64,000 nt of DNA from Peribacillus simplex (GTDB taxonomy: Bacteria > Bacillota > Bacilli > Bacillales > DSM-1321): contig NZ_FTMX01000002.1 in NCBI RefSeq assembly GCF_900156045.1, positions 496,001 to 560,000 of the forward strand. The letters are read 5' to 3'. Of the stretch, positions 35,696-44,549 are shown piece after piece (the stretch's first letter is position 1; each line of letters opens with the position of its first letter). The translations under genes and the position numbers were made by a program. A model generated the notes under the pieces. It did not search any database. It saw nothing but the letters and a program-made list of their open reading frames with translations, and was not told the origin of the DNA.

Positions 35696-37288
35696 TCAAT
35701 TAACGAATCTGCCTGTTTTCCCCTTAGATTCCCAGTAATCATTACGGAGATGGATTTTTTGTATTTTCCCTGATGCCGTTTTTGGAAGCTCATCGACGAA
35801 CGACACACTGGTAACTGATTTGAAATGAGCTAGTTTTTCCCGTGTGAAGGCCTTTATATCATCCTCCGTTAATTCCACGCCCCTTTTTGGCACTATGAAG
35901 GCATGCGGCGTCTCTCCCCACTTTTCATGCGGAACGGCAATGACTGCCGCTTCAAGTATTTCCGGATGTTCGTAGAGTACTCCTTCCACTTCTATGGAAG
36001 AGATATTTTCTCCGCCACTAATGATGATATCCTTTTTGCGGTCAACGATATCAACATTGCCATTTTCATCGATTGTGGCCATATCCCCTGTATGCAGCCA
36101 TCCATTTCTCAAAGCCTGGCTGGTCGCTTCTTCATTTTTCCAATAACCTAACATCACTCCATGACTGCGGACGATGAGCTCCCCGATATCTACACCATCA
36201 TGGGCCACTTCCTCACCATTGTCATGGATAACCTTTACCTCGCTGCCTATGATGGGATATCCGGCTTTCGCCTTCATTCTGTATTTTTCTTTTTCCGAAA
36301 GATCATCAAATTCAGAACGAATCAGCGATATCAGACTAACCGGTGTTGATTCAGTCATTCCGTAAATTTGAATGAATTCCCACCCTAACTCTTTTTCCAC
36401 CCTTGTAACGAATGCAGGAGGCGGTGCGGAACCCGCAACGACGATTCGGATATCCTGCTCGATATTCGGAACATTCCTTTCATAATATTGAAACAGGGAA
36501 TTCAAAACCGTTGGTGCCATATGCATTATGGAAACCTTATGTTTTTGCAGTGCATCAAATATCATTTCAGGGCTGGTTTTCCTCAAACAAACTTGAGTGG
36601 CACCATTTGCCGTATAATAAAATGGGGCACCCCACCCATTCACATGGAACATCGGCAGTACATGCAAATATGTATCGCGGTCATTGACCCTGAAATGATG
36701 CATCGCACCCAGAGCATGTAAATAGTTGTTGCGATGAGTCAGCATCACCCCTTTGGGATTTCCTGTGGTCCCGCTAGTATAAAGGAGGCTCGAAACATCA
36801 TTTTCATCCACGGACTCCCGTTTGAAGCACTTGTTATCATGACGTTCCAGCCAATGGTTGTAATCGGTTTCATTTATCTCTTCATTTTTATAATGAACGA
36901 TTATGTGCTCCACCGATTCAAGTTCATCCTTGACAGGGGAAATTAGATGATATAATTCCTGATCTACGAAAAGGACCTTTGACTCGCTGTGGTTCAAAAT
37001 GAATACATAATCGGCAGGCTTTAAACGGATATTCAATGGAACGATTACTGCCCCAAGCTGAAAGACCCCATAAAAGCCTTCAAGCATTTCAATTGAGTTA
37101 GGTGCTAAATATGCCACCTTATCACCCTTTTTGACTCCAAGGTCCCTTAAACCATTCGAAAGCTGGTTTACACGACCGTTCAGCTCTAAGTATGTTAAAA
37201 CCTTGTCATCTCCAATGATGGCTTTCTTATCGCCATATAGTAAGGCTGCCCGATCCAAGAAATGCGATAATACTAATGGTACATTCAT
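35696..37288 (-). CDS. AMP-forming acyl-CoA synthetase (fatty-acid-CoA ligase-like)
   Basis: This ANL-superfamily enzyme of 530 residues carries the adenylate loop YTSGTTGNPKG (about residue 170), the YGMTEST motif (about 315), and the C-terminal hinge plus TASGKIQK lysine motif near residue 510. It activates a carboxylic acid to acyl-AMP and then acyl-CoA. The chain length is uncertain; medium or long chain fatty acids are most likely from overall similarity to Bacillus fatty-acid ligases. The ATG follows AGAGGTGAGG. It diverges from gerPA, and a perfect palindrome lies in the gap. A second, distinct ligase (lcfB) is at 58088. Confidence 0.9.
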   Translation of the reverse strand: MNVPLVLSHFLDRAALLYGDKKAIIGDDKVLTYLELNGRVNQLSNGLRDLGVKKGDKVAYLAPNSIEMLEGFYGVFQLGAVIVPLNIRLKPADYVFILNHSESKVLFVDQELYHLISPVKDELESVEHIIVHYKNEEINETDYNHWLERHDNKCFKRESVDENDVSSLLYTSGTTGNPKGVMLTHRNNYLHALGAMHHFRVNDRDTYLHVLPMFHVNGWGAPFYYTANGATQVCLRKTSPEMIFDALQKHKVSIMHMAPTVLNSLFQYYERNVPNIEQDIRIVVAGSAPPPAFVTRVEKELGWEFIQIYGMTESTPVSLISLIRSEFDDLSEKEKYRMKAKAGYPIIGSEVKVIHDNGEEVAHDGVDIGELIVRSHGVMLGYWKNEEATSQALRNGWLHTGDMATIDENGNVDIVDRKKDIIISGGENISSIEVEGVLYEHPEILEAAVIAVPHEKWGETPHAFIVPKRGVELTEDDIKAFTREKLAHFKSVTSVSFVDELPKTASGKIQKIHLRNDYWESKGKTGRFVN

Positions 37289-37371
37289 TTCCTCACCTCT
37301 AATTTTATTTGAATATTCTAAATTAGTATTATATTACCATATCTGTTATCAGGCTTTCAACAATATTCACC

Positions 37372-37387
37372 ATTGTTATATAACAAT
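37372..37387. repeat. Perfect 16-base palindrome, possible operator
   Basis: ATTGTTATATAACAAT is fully self-complementary. It lies 84 bases before the acyl-CoA ligase start, in its probable promoter region, and 22 bases upstream of the gerP -35. It does not match the FadR box seen at 59658. Confidence 0.5.
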
Positions 37388-37408
37388 ATATTGATAGGCA
37401 GATGAATC

Positions 37409-37435
37409 ACATCAATCATGAGCCAACATACAATA
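37409..37435 (+). promoter_or_regulatory. SigK-type promoter of gerP operon
   Basis: AC at 37409-37410 is followed after 16 bases by CATACAATA (37427-37435). This fits the mother-cell SigK pattern AC-N16-CATAnnnTA and lies 75 bases before the gerPA start. gerP operons are known to be expressed late in the mother cell. Confidence 0.7.
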
Positions 37436-37510
37436 CATTGAAACTCCCTTCAGTGATAGGCTCATGGCCTGAGATTCAAGGGAAAAACCAGAAAAAAAAG
37501 GGTGATTTTC

Positions 37511-37732
37511 TTGCCGGCCATCGTAGGAGTCGTTCAAGTCATCAACGTCGGTAGCAGTGGAATTGTCCATATTGGTGACGTCTTTAAAATAAGTCCATTT
37601 TCCACCTCAAAAACGTTTGCAGGTGCTGGCTCTTTTAATACAGGTGAATCCATATCCCTGTATAATGCCTATAGCACCACAAATACAAATGATACAGATG
37701 GTATCGATCAGCCACTGGTCTTAAATCTCTAA
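37511..37732 (+). CDS. gerPA: Spore germination protein GerPA
   Basis: The 73-residue protein begins with TTG (read as Met) after GGGTG, and has PAIVGVVQVINVGSSG, HIGDVFKISP and TFAGAGSFNTG, the GerPA/GerPF family pattern. GerP proteins sit in the spore coat and help germinants reach their receptors. It is first of six genes in the standard order. It is more like GerPA than GerPF because of the AGAGSFNTG motif and its position. Confidence 0.92.
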   Translation: MPAIVGVVQVINVGSSGIVHIGDVFKISPFSTSKTFAGAGSFNTGESISLYNAYSTTNTNDTDGIDQPLVLNL

Positions 37733-37754
37733 TGTTTTTAAGAAAGGAGTCAGC

Positions 37755-37961
37755 ATGATCTTCAATATTCACCAGACCATACAAATCAATATGATAAAAA
37801 TTGAAAGCATCGCCAATTCATCCGTTTTTCAAATAGGAAGTGCCGGGGTGATTAAACCATATTCAACATTAGCCAATACCGGAGGATTCACCGAGCCTGC
37901 TCCACAAATTGATGCTGATGTAACTCCATTAACCAGTTTCGTCCCATTTACCCCCTCCTAG
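37755..37961 (+). CDS. gerPB: Spore germination protein GerPB
   Basis: The 68-residue protein begins MIFNIHQTIQINMIKIESI and contains SSVFQIGSAG and NTGGFTEPAPQ, conserved in GerPB. The C-terminus is proline/threonine rich. AAGAAAGGAG precedes the ATG. It follows gerPA by 22 bases in the gerP operon and contributes to coat permeability for germinants. Confidence 0.92.
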   Translation: MIFNIHQTIQINMIKIESIANSSVFQIGSAGVIKPYSTLANTGGFTEPAPQIDADVTPLTSFVPFTPS

Positions 37962-38044
37962 TTCATAGGCATTCACCTACCTCCGACTTTTTCATATACT
38001 GTCATATATGAAATTAACTTATTGTGAAGGTGAGGTGTTGAATC

Positions 38045-38656
38045 GTGAATCAGGATCTATATTCATATTCCATACAAATGCAGCGTTTTCTTGAAGCCCA
38101 GGATAAACGGATCATGAAACTTGAACACGAACTCAAACGCCTGACAGATGAACTAGCCGAGCTGAAAAATAAACCGCCAATCCATGTAGATAAAATTGAA
38201 TATAAATTCGATCAGTTAAAGGTCGAATCTCTAGATGGAACATTGAATATCGGTTTAAATCCAACTGATCTTAACAACATTGATGAATTTGCCGTCAACA
38301 ACCAACCTGTTCAACCTGCCCCTAACCTATTTCCAGGCAGGGAGATCGTCGTCCAGGAAATTCACAACGATATACTTTCAGACTTGGAAAATATGATTCA
38401 CGATGCGGAAAACCAGCTAAAAATATCATTGGAACCCTCTTATCATGACTTCATTAAGCAGGACGTCGAACGCCAGCTGCATCAACGGATTAATATGTAT
38501 TTCGATAATCTTTCATACGCGGAACGTGCTCCGCAGCAAAGGGATAATATCAAGGAAAAGATCAGGGAAAAGGTGAAATCCGATATTCAAACCGCACTAT
38601 TTCAATTCATTACCCATTCACAAGCCGAGACAGGAGGAAATCCAAATGGAATTTAA
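38045..38656 (+). CDS. gerPC: Spore germination protein GerPC
   Basis: The 203-residue protein starts at GTG with GAGGTG upstream. An N-terminal coiled coil (about residues 10-42) leads to VDKIEYKFDQLKVESLDGTLNIGL, the GerPC signature, and a helical C-terminal part. It is needed for the GerP coat structure. Its end overlaps gerPD by 11 bases. Confidence 0.92.
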   Translation: MNQDLYSYSIQMQRFLEAQDKRIMKLEHELKRLTDELAELKNKPPIHVDKIEYKFDQLKVESLDGTLNIGLNPTDLNNIDEFAVNNQPVQPAPNLFPGREIVVQEIHNDILSDLENMIHDAENQLKISLEPSYHDFIKQDVERQLHQRINMYFDNLSYAERAPQQRDNIKEKIREKVKSDIQTALFQFITHSQAETGGNPNGI

Positions 38657-38825
38657 TGTAACCAATCACCAACTTTGCGTAGGAGATATTAAAATTACCG
38701 GTGTAGCAAGCTCTGCTTTATTTCTCATAGGGGATGTACAAACGGTCCAACTGTCCTCAGCATTCGATACCCCGCCGGAATCCCTTATTATCGGGCCACT
38801 CGTGCCGCTTACTCCAGAAGGGTAA
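38646..38825 (+). CDS. gerPD: Spore germination protein GerPD
   Basis: This short gene encodes 59 residues, starting MEFNVTNHQLCVGDIKI, with VASSALFLIGD and FDTPPESLIIGPLVPL, which match GerPD. The ATG lies inside the end of gerPC with AGGAGG just upstream. It overlaps gerPC by 11 bases and precedes gerPE by five. Confidence 0.9.
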   Translation: MEFNVTNHQLCVGDIKITGVASSALFLIGDVQTVQLSSAFDTPPESLIIGPLVPLTPEG

Positions 38826-38830
38826 ATAAC

Positions 38831-39238
38831 ATGTTTTCTAGAATATCAAAAGTAAAATCTTTAGTATCCGACACGGTATCATTCAGCTCCACTCTGCAAA
38901 TCGGGGATACTTCATATATAGACGGTAATTCCCAGGCTTTAGCGGTCCAAAAGAGAAGTGAAACTTTCCAGTCAGTCGATATTCATTTCGAAAATTATGA
39001 AATTTTCAAGAGACCATTTTATATTCCGAGATTGAATGAACCAGTCATATCAAGTTTTTCAAATCCGAATCCCTTCATACGGGTCGGCAATATCAATATA
39101 ATCGGGATATCAGCCTCATCTGTAGTTGGTGTGGGGAATGTATGTCATGCACGTATGGAATCAAGAGTGAAACATATTCGGGAAGTTCCTAAAAAAATCG
39201 AAGAAACGCCAGTCGTGGATTCAACCAATAACGCTTAA
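38831..39238 (+). CDS. gerPE: Spore germination protein GerPE
   Basis: The 135-residue protein opens MFSRISKVKSLVSDTVSFSS and contains STLQIGD and RVGNINIIGISASSVVGVG, as in GerPE. The ribosome site AGAAGG lies in the last codons of gerPD. The C-terminal 25 residues are charged and less conserved. It belongs to the gerP coat operon. Confidence 0.9.
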   Translation: MFSRISKVKSLVSDTVSFSSTLQIGDTSYIDGNSQALAVQKRSETFQSVDIHFENYEIFKRPFYIPRLNEPVISSFSNPNPFIRVGNINIIGISASSVVGVGNVCHARMESRVKHIREVPKKIEETPVVDSTNNA

Positions 39239-39259
39239 ATTTTAAAAGGAGGGGTTCAT

Positions 39260-39478
39260 ATGCCAGCCATTATCGGCCCAGTTCAAGTATTTAATGTCGC
39301 GGAAGGAAACCTGCTATTTGGTGATTGCGCCGTCATTTCCCCTAAGTCTTCCTCCAAATCGGTTTCCGGATCCGGTTCAGGGAACACAGCTGCAATCGTG
39401 TTTACGGCCAATGGCCTGAATGGAAGCAATGTCCTTGATGTCAATGGGGTCGACCAGCCCATTACAGGGAATAATTAG
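39260..39478 (+). CDS. gerPF: Spore germination protein GerPF
   Basis: The 72-residue protein is a paralogue of GerPA, starting MPAIIGPVQVFNVAEGN with LLFGDCAVISPKSSSKS and GSGSGNT. AAAGGAGG precedes its ATG. It is the last gene of the operon, followed at once by a strong terminator. Confidence 0.92.
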   Translation: MPAIIGPVQVFNVAEGNLLFGDCAVISPKSSSKSVSGSGSGNTAAIVFTANGLNGSNVLDVNGVDQPITGNN

Positions 39479-39485
39479 TCAAAGA

Positions 39486-39514
39486 AAAAGCCTCCCATCT
39501 CCAGGGAGGCTTTT
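39486..39514. terminator. Bidirectional terminator of gerP operon and trpB
   Basis: AAAAGCCTCCC pairs with GGGAGGCTTTT around a seven-base loop between convergent genes. Confidence 0.88.
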
Positions 39515-39521
39515 AAATTCG

Positions 39522-40685
39522 TTATTTTTTTAACATGTTAAATACTTGCTCGACATCTTTGTCTCCCCTGCCTGATAAATTGACGATCAGTATATCCTCT
39601 CTTGTCAACTCTTTCGCCAGCTCCAAGGCGTGAGCTAAAGCATGTGAGCTTTCGAGAGCTGGAATGATCCCCTCTGTTTTTGATAATACCTGAAAAGCCT
39701 CAAGAGCTTCTTCTCCTTTAACCGTTACATACTCCGCCCGTCCGCTATCTTTCAAAAAACTATGTTCGGGTCCCACGCTTGGATAATCCAATCCGGCTGC
39801 TATGGAAAATGTCGGTTTTGGTTCCCCTTGTTCGTCCACTAACGTCAAACTTTTGAATCCGTGCAATACTGCCGGGACACCTTGGGAAATACTTGGTGCC
39901 TCACTTGGCTCTACACCAATTAAACGGACATTTTCCTCATCGATATAATGAGCAAAAGCACCAATCGCATTACTTCCCCCTCCTGCACAAGCAATGATGG
40001 CAGTTGGCAGCTTTCCTTCCTTTTCAAGGATCTGGCGCTTTGATTCTTCACTTATGATTGATTGAAAATGCTTAACAATCGTTGGATATGGGTGTGGTCC
40101 CACTGCTGAACCAAGCAAGTAAAAAGTATTTTCATAGTTTTGCACCAAATCATTCAATGCCTCATCAACGGCATCCTTCAATCGACCCTGTCCCTTTTCG
40201 ACCGCTACGACCTTTGCCCCCAACAATTCCATCCGAAAGACATTTAATGCCTGCCTCTCCGTATCCAGCTTACCCATATAGATCACACACTCCATGCCAA
40301 ACATCGCACATGCAGTAGCAGTCGCCACACCATGCTGCCCAGCGCCCGTTTCTGCGATGATGCGTTTAGCACCCATCCGTTTAGCGAGCAGGATTTGTCC
40401 GATCGCATTATTAATTTTGTGAGCACCTGTATGATTCAGATCCTCACGCTTCAAGTATATTTTTGCCCCGCCAACCTTTTTCGTTAAATTCTTCGCATGT
40501 GTTAACGGATTTTCGCGTCCGACATATTCTCTCAGATAATATTGAAACTCCTCAATGAATTCCGGGTCATCCTTATATTTCAGGAATTCCGTTTCCAAAA
40601 TATCCATAACTTCCTGAAGTTCACCAGGTACGAAGCTTCCACCGAACTCACCAAAGTATCCCTTGCTCTTGATCTCACTCGTCAT
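39522..40685 (-). CDS. trpB: Tryptophan synthase beta chain, stand-alone gene
   Basis: This PLP enzyme of 387 residues joins indole and serine. The Schiff-base lysine lies in [10 protein letters not shown] (about residue 84), the catalytic glutamate in ETGAGQHG (about 106), and the phosphate loop is GGGSNAIG (about 228). The sequence is the normal TrpB1 type. No trpA or other trp gene is nearby, which is unusual, since TrpB normally works with TrpA. ATG at 40685 follows AAGGAGT. Several GAG/TAG triplets surround the start. It sits between gerPF and addA with its own promoter expected after the addA terminator. Confidence 0.93.
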   Translation of the reverse strand: MTSEIKSKGYFGEFGGSFVPGELQEVMDILETEFLKYKDDPEFIEEFQYYLREYVGRENPLTHAKNLTKKVGGAKIYLKREDLNHTGAHKINNAIGQILLAKRMGAKRIIAETGAGQHGVATATACAMFGMECVIYMGKLDTERQALNVFRMELLGAKVVAVEKGQGRLKDAVDEALNDLVQNYENTFYLLGSAVGPHPYPTIVKHFQSIISEESKRQILEKEGKLPTAIIACAGGGSNAIGAFAHYIDEENVRLIGVEPSEAPSISQGVPAVLHGFKSLTLVDEQGEPKPTFSIAAGLDYPSVGPEHSFLKDSGRAEYVTVKGEEALEAFQVLSKTEGIIPALESSHALAHALELAKELTREDILIVNLSGRGDKDVEQVFNMLKK

Positions 40686-40783
40686 ACTCGTCTCTACTCC
40701 TTTAAAAAGGTATTTTTCTCCACTAGTATATAGTAAGCATTTATACCTTTTCAAACTATTCTGTTTATTTAACCAAAAAGAAG

Positions 40784-40804
40784 CGTCCCACATAAATGGG
40801 ACAC
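40784..40804 (-). terminator. Terminator of addBA operon
   Basis: GTGTCCCAT pairs with GTGGGACGC on the minus strand, followed by TTCTTTTTGG, eleven bases after the addA stop. Confidence 0.8.
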
Positions 40805-40814
40805 TCCTTTTCTC

Positions 40815-43800
40815 TTATACTTCCATTAAATGCGAGCCATCAAAGAAAAACAAGTAACGGCCGGTTACCTTCTTATTCATTATCCCTTCAACAGCCCTCG
40901 TATAAAGCTGGAGCTGCATCCGGTATCTATCGGCAAGAATCTCTTTGGCCCCTTCATACCCGCTAGCAAAACGGCCGGTTATGGTATCCGTTTTATAATC
41001 GAGGAGCACAAGACCTTGTTCATCCTCAAAGATACAATCAATCACACCTTGAATAAGGATCTCTTCATCTCCCGCTGCCCAATCGCTGTAAGCTTCCTTT
41101 GCAGGCAACGACATCGTGAATGGCACTTCACGGCGAATGCTTCCGGCCCTCTGCATTCTTTGCCCGATTTCACTGTCAAAGAAATCGAGGATCGTCTCAG
41201 GTTCCACAGCTGCTTTCTGTTCCTCCGTCAACAGCTCACGTTGAATCAAGTCAACGATCAGTTCCTGAATCGATTGAATGGTAATCTCTTTAGATAGATC
41301 GATATGCTGCATGACTAAATGAGTAATCGTACCCCTTTCAGCAGGAGTCAGTGACTTTTCTTGCATGAAAGTCGGCCGCTTCGTGATAGGTCGCTTAAAT
41401 TTACGCAACAACTCTGTGGAGCTTTGCTCGTCCTTGAGTTCATATTGACGTTTTAGTTCAGAAACGGATTGCTTGGAACGATACACCGTCGCATCATGCT
41501 CTGGGTACTCCCATTCCAGCTGTTCCTTGATATCATCATAAAACTCGGAAACGATACCGACCTTCTCCGATTTCTGGACATGATCAAGCATTTGCTCTTG
41601 AACCAGTGCCTCTTCCTCATCAAGAACAGCAAGCTCTTCACTTGGAATGACGGAAATGGACCAATTCGATGGATGCGACTCCATTTCCAAGCCTTGACCT
41701 GCAGCACCAAGAGAATCCCGATGTCGGACAAGGGATGGACCAATCCAATCAAGATAACTTTTTGCACCTGCCCGTACATAGTCCTTTAATAGCCACTCTC
41801 CATGTGCAGCATTACTTTCCCAGTTCTGCTGCGTTTTTTCAGCATCATTGATACTGGCAATCAAATAAAGCTTCTCCTTAGCCCTTGTAAGCGCCACGTA
41901 GAGGACACGCATTTCTTCGGCAATTAATTCAAGCTGCTTTTTTTTCTTGAAAGCCATTTGAGGGAGGGATGGATAAGTTATCCGTAATTCGGAATTCACA
42001 TACTTTGCCGCAAAGCCATAATCCTTATCCAGTAAATAGGGCTTGCGTAAATCCATCATATTGAATTGCTTGGAAAGGCCGGCAATGAACACGATCGGGA
42101 ACTCAAGCCCCTTTGAGGAGTGAATCGTCATCAGCCGGACTACATCTTCCTGTTCCCCTAAAGCCCGGGCTGCCCCTAAATCATCCCCACGTTCTTGCAT
42201 TCTTTCTATAAAACGCAAGAAACGGAACAGACCGCGGAAAGAACTTGCTTCATATTGCCTTGCCCTGTCATACAGAGCTCTTAAATTGGCCTGACGCTGT
42301 TTGCCACCCGGCATCCCACCTGCAAAATCATAAAACTGCGTTTCTCGGTATAGAAGCCAAATCAAATCCGATAATGCTTCCTGCCTGGCAAGCTTCCTCC
42401 ACTTCACGAGTTTTTTATAAAAAGCAGAGGCTTTTTCATAAAGCCCGGGATGTTCTTCCGGGTCACTCTTTCTGTAAAAATCAGCTAGCGCTTCGTAATA
42501 GCTTCCTTTATGGAACAAACGCACCTGTGACATCTCTTCTTCATCCAGACCGACGATAGGTGAACGGAGAACGGATGCCAATGGGATATCCTGTTGCGGG
42601 TTATCTATCACTTTCAATAAGGAAATCATGATGGCCACTTCGGTCGCTTCAAAATAACCAGTCGATAAATTAGCATATACTGGAATGCCCTGCTTTTTAA
42701 ATTCCTCCATGATTTGCGGTGCCCATGGCATCGAACGAAGAAGAATGACCATGTCTCGATAAGTCGCAGATCGGTACTTTTGGGTTTTCGTATCATATAT
42801 CCGATGCTTTTCGCTTATAGCCCTTTTAATGAGCTTGGCCATCTGTCTTGCTTCGAGCTGTGCTTTTTCAAGCTCTTCGGCTTCAAACCCGCCATCCGAT
42901 CCTTCCGTTTCCGAATGTGCTTCCGGATCGGCAGTTCCATCGATTAAATGGAGTTCGATCGGATTTGGATCTTCTTCGGGATATGGGGCACCTTTTTTCA
43001 ATTGGGCATCTTCATCATATACAATCTCACCGACTGTAACGCCCATCAACTGTTGAAACAAGAAATTGGTCCCATCGAGAACTTCCTTACGGCTCCGGAA
43101 ATTGCGGTTTAAATCTATTTTCAGTCCGGAATCGACACCATCATGAGTAAAACGTGTGTATTTCCCAAGGAAGAGATTCGGTTCCGCAAGCCTGAACCGG
43201 TAAATGGACTGCTTGACATCGCCAACCATGAAAAGATTCCCATTATATTCGCCGTCAGCCGTCACAAGTTTTAAGATGGATTCCTGAACCAGGTTCGTAT
43301 CCTGATACTCATCTACGAGTACCTCTTTGAACTGGTTCCTGTATTCTACGGCCGCGGCTGAAGGTTTTCGTTCACCGTCCACAGTTTCCCCCGTCAAAAT
43401 TTGAAGACAATAATGTTCCAAATCGGCGAAATCCACCAAGTTCTTTTCTGCTTTTGCAGCAAAAAATCGATCGTCAAACTGCTTAACAAGCATTACAAGT
43501 GTATCGACATAGCCCTTGAGCTCCCTTATATCCCGCAGATAACTTTCCGGTTTGCGGGAAAATAACTCTTCCTGTAACGATTTGATGATTTTCTTCGCCT
43601 TATCACGACACTTGGTAGCCTCATCCGAAACTTCTTTGATGAAATCTCCACCAGTAAGGCGTTTTGCCGTACCAAATTTCACATTTTGGATTTCTTCATA
43701 AAGAGCATTCCAGGATTGATCCTTCACTTCCGAAAGTTTAGCAACCAGGGCAAGATCAGCTATATAGTTTTCAGCCCTTGGTGCCGGGCCTCCAGGGATT

Positions 43801-44549
43801 TTTGTCAATGCAAGCGAGCGTTCCAATAAGTCCCTGGCAGTGTCCAATTGCAAGCCAACATCGAACTTCAATGAATCGATAAACGAAAGATCATCAATCC
43901 CTTCATCATCTGCCAACTCATACATGCTAGCTGCACCATCGAGCCATCGGGCCGGCTCTGGATTCGATTGCGAAAAATCATGCAGCGATCGAACGATATT
44001 CTGAAGCGCATCATCGTTTCGATCGCTTGTGAAAGCATCAACCAAATTAAAGAACTCTTCATTATCACTTTGGCCATACTGCTCCTCGAAAAGCTCTTCC
44101 ATCACTTCATCACGGAGCAGCTGGATCTCCGTTGAATCTGCAATCCGAAAGCCCGGGTCGATATCCGTCAGATAATAATACTTCCTGATCACCTCTAAAC
44201 AAAAGGAATGAAGTGTGGAAATCGAGGCACGATTAATCAAGCTCAACTGTTTACGCAGATGCTGTGAATGCGGATTATCATTGATCGCTTTTTCCAATGC
44301 CTCACTTATCCGATGGCGCATCTCGGCAGCCGAGGCATTGGTGAATGTAACGACAAGCAGTTCATCAACATCGATTGGATCTTCTTCGGAAATGACTTTT
44401 TGAATGATCCGATTGACCAGCACCGCTGTTTTCCCTGAACCTGCGGCGGCCGCAACCAGAATGTCCTGATCTTTAGCCCATATCGCTTTCCATTGATCTT
44501 CCGTCCAAGTCACATCTCCCGGCAGAGCAGGAATTTTCGTTTTACTCAT
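40815..44549 (-). CDS. addA: ATP-dependent helicase/nuclease subunit A
   Basis: The 1244-residue subunit of the AddAB (RecBCD-like) enzyme resects double-strand breaks until Chi. The N-terminal UvrD-like helicase has Walker A AAAGSGKT (about residues 33-40), LVDEYQDTN and further helicase motifs such as DVKQSIYRFR and MTIHSSKGLEFP. The C-terminal nuclease carries VIDCIFEDEQG...LLDYKTD, the PD-(D/E)XK core. Its start overlaps addB by eight bases. The frame is intact throughout. Confidence 0.96.
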   Translation of the reverse strand: MSKTKIPALPGDVTWTEDQWKAIWAKDQDILVAAAAGSGKTAVLVNRIIQKVISEEDPIDVDELLVVTFTNASAAEMRHRISEALEKAINDNPHSQHLRKQLSLINRASISTLHSFCLEVIRKYYYLTDIDPGFRIADSTEIQLLRDEVMEELFEEQYGQSDNEEFFNLVDAFTSDRNDDALQNIVRSLHDFSQSNPEPARWLDGAASMYELADDEGIDDLSFIDSLKFDVGLQLDTARDLLERSLALTKIPGGPAPRAENYIADLALVAKLSEVKDQSWNALYEEIQNVKFGTAKRLTGGDFIKEVSDEATKCRDKAKKIIKSLQEELFSRKPESYLRDIRELKGYVDTLVMLVKQFDDRFFAAKAEKNLVDFADLEHYCLQILTGETVDGERKPSAAAVEYRNQFKEVLVDEYQDTNLVQESILKLVTADGEYNGNLFMVGDVKQSIYRFRLAEPNLFLGKYTRFTHDGVDSGLKIDLNRNFRSRKEVLDGTNFLFQQLMGVTVGEIVYDEDAQLKKGAPYPEEDPNPIELHLIDGTADPEAHSETEGSDGGFEAEELEKAQLEARQMAKLIKRAISEKHRIYDTKTQKYRSATYRDMVILLRSMPWAPQIMEEFKKQGIPVYANLSTGYFEATEVAIMISLLKVIDNPQQDIPLASVLRSPIVGLDEEEMSQVRLFHKGSYYEALADFYRKSDPEEHPGLYEKASAFYKKLVKWRKLARQEALSDLIWLLYRETQFYDFAGGMPGGKQRQANLRALYDRARQYEASSFRGLFRFLRFIERMQERGDDLGAARALGEQEDVVRLMTIHSSKGLEFPIVFIAGLSKQFNMMDLRKPYLLDKDYGFAAKYVNSELRITYPSLPQMAFKKKKQLELIAEEMRVLYVALTRAKEKLYLIASINDAEKTQQNWESNAAHGEWLLKDYVRAGAKSYLDWIGPSLVRHRDSLGAAGQGLEMESHPSNWSISVIPSEELAVLDEEEALVQEQMLDHVQKSEKVGIVSEFYDDIKEQLEWEYPEHDATVYRSKQSVSELKRQYELKDEQSSTELLRKFKRPITKRPTFMQEKSLTPAERGTITHLVMQHIDLSKEITIQSIQELIVDLIQRELLTEEQKAAVEPETILDFFDSEIGQRMQRAGSIRREVPFTMSLPAKEAYSDWAAGDEEILIQGVIDCIFEDEQGLVLLDYKTDTITGRFASGYEGAKEILADRYRMQLQLYTRAVEGIMNKKVTGRYLFFFDGSHLMEV

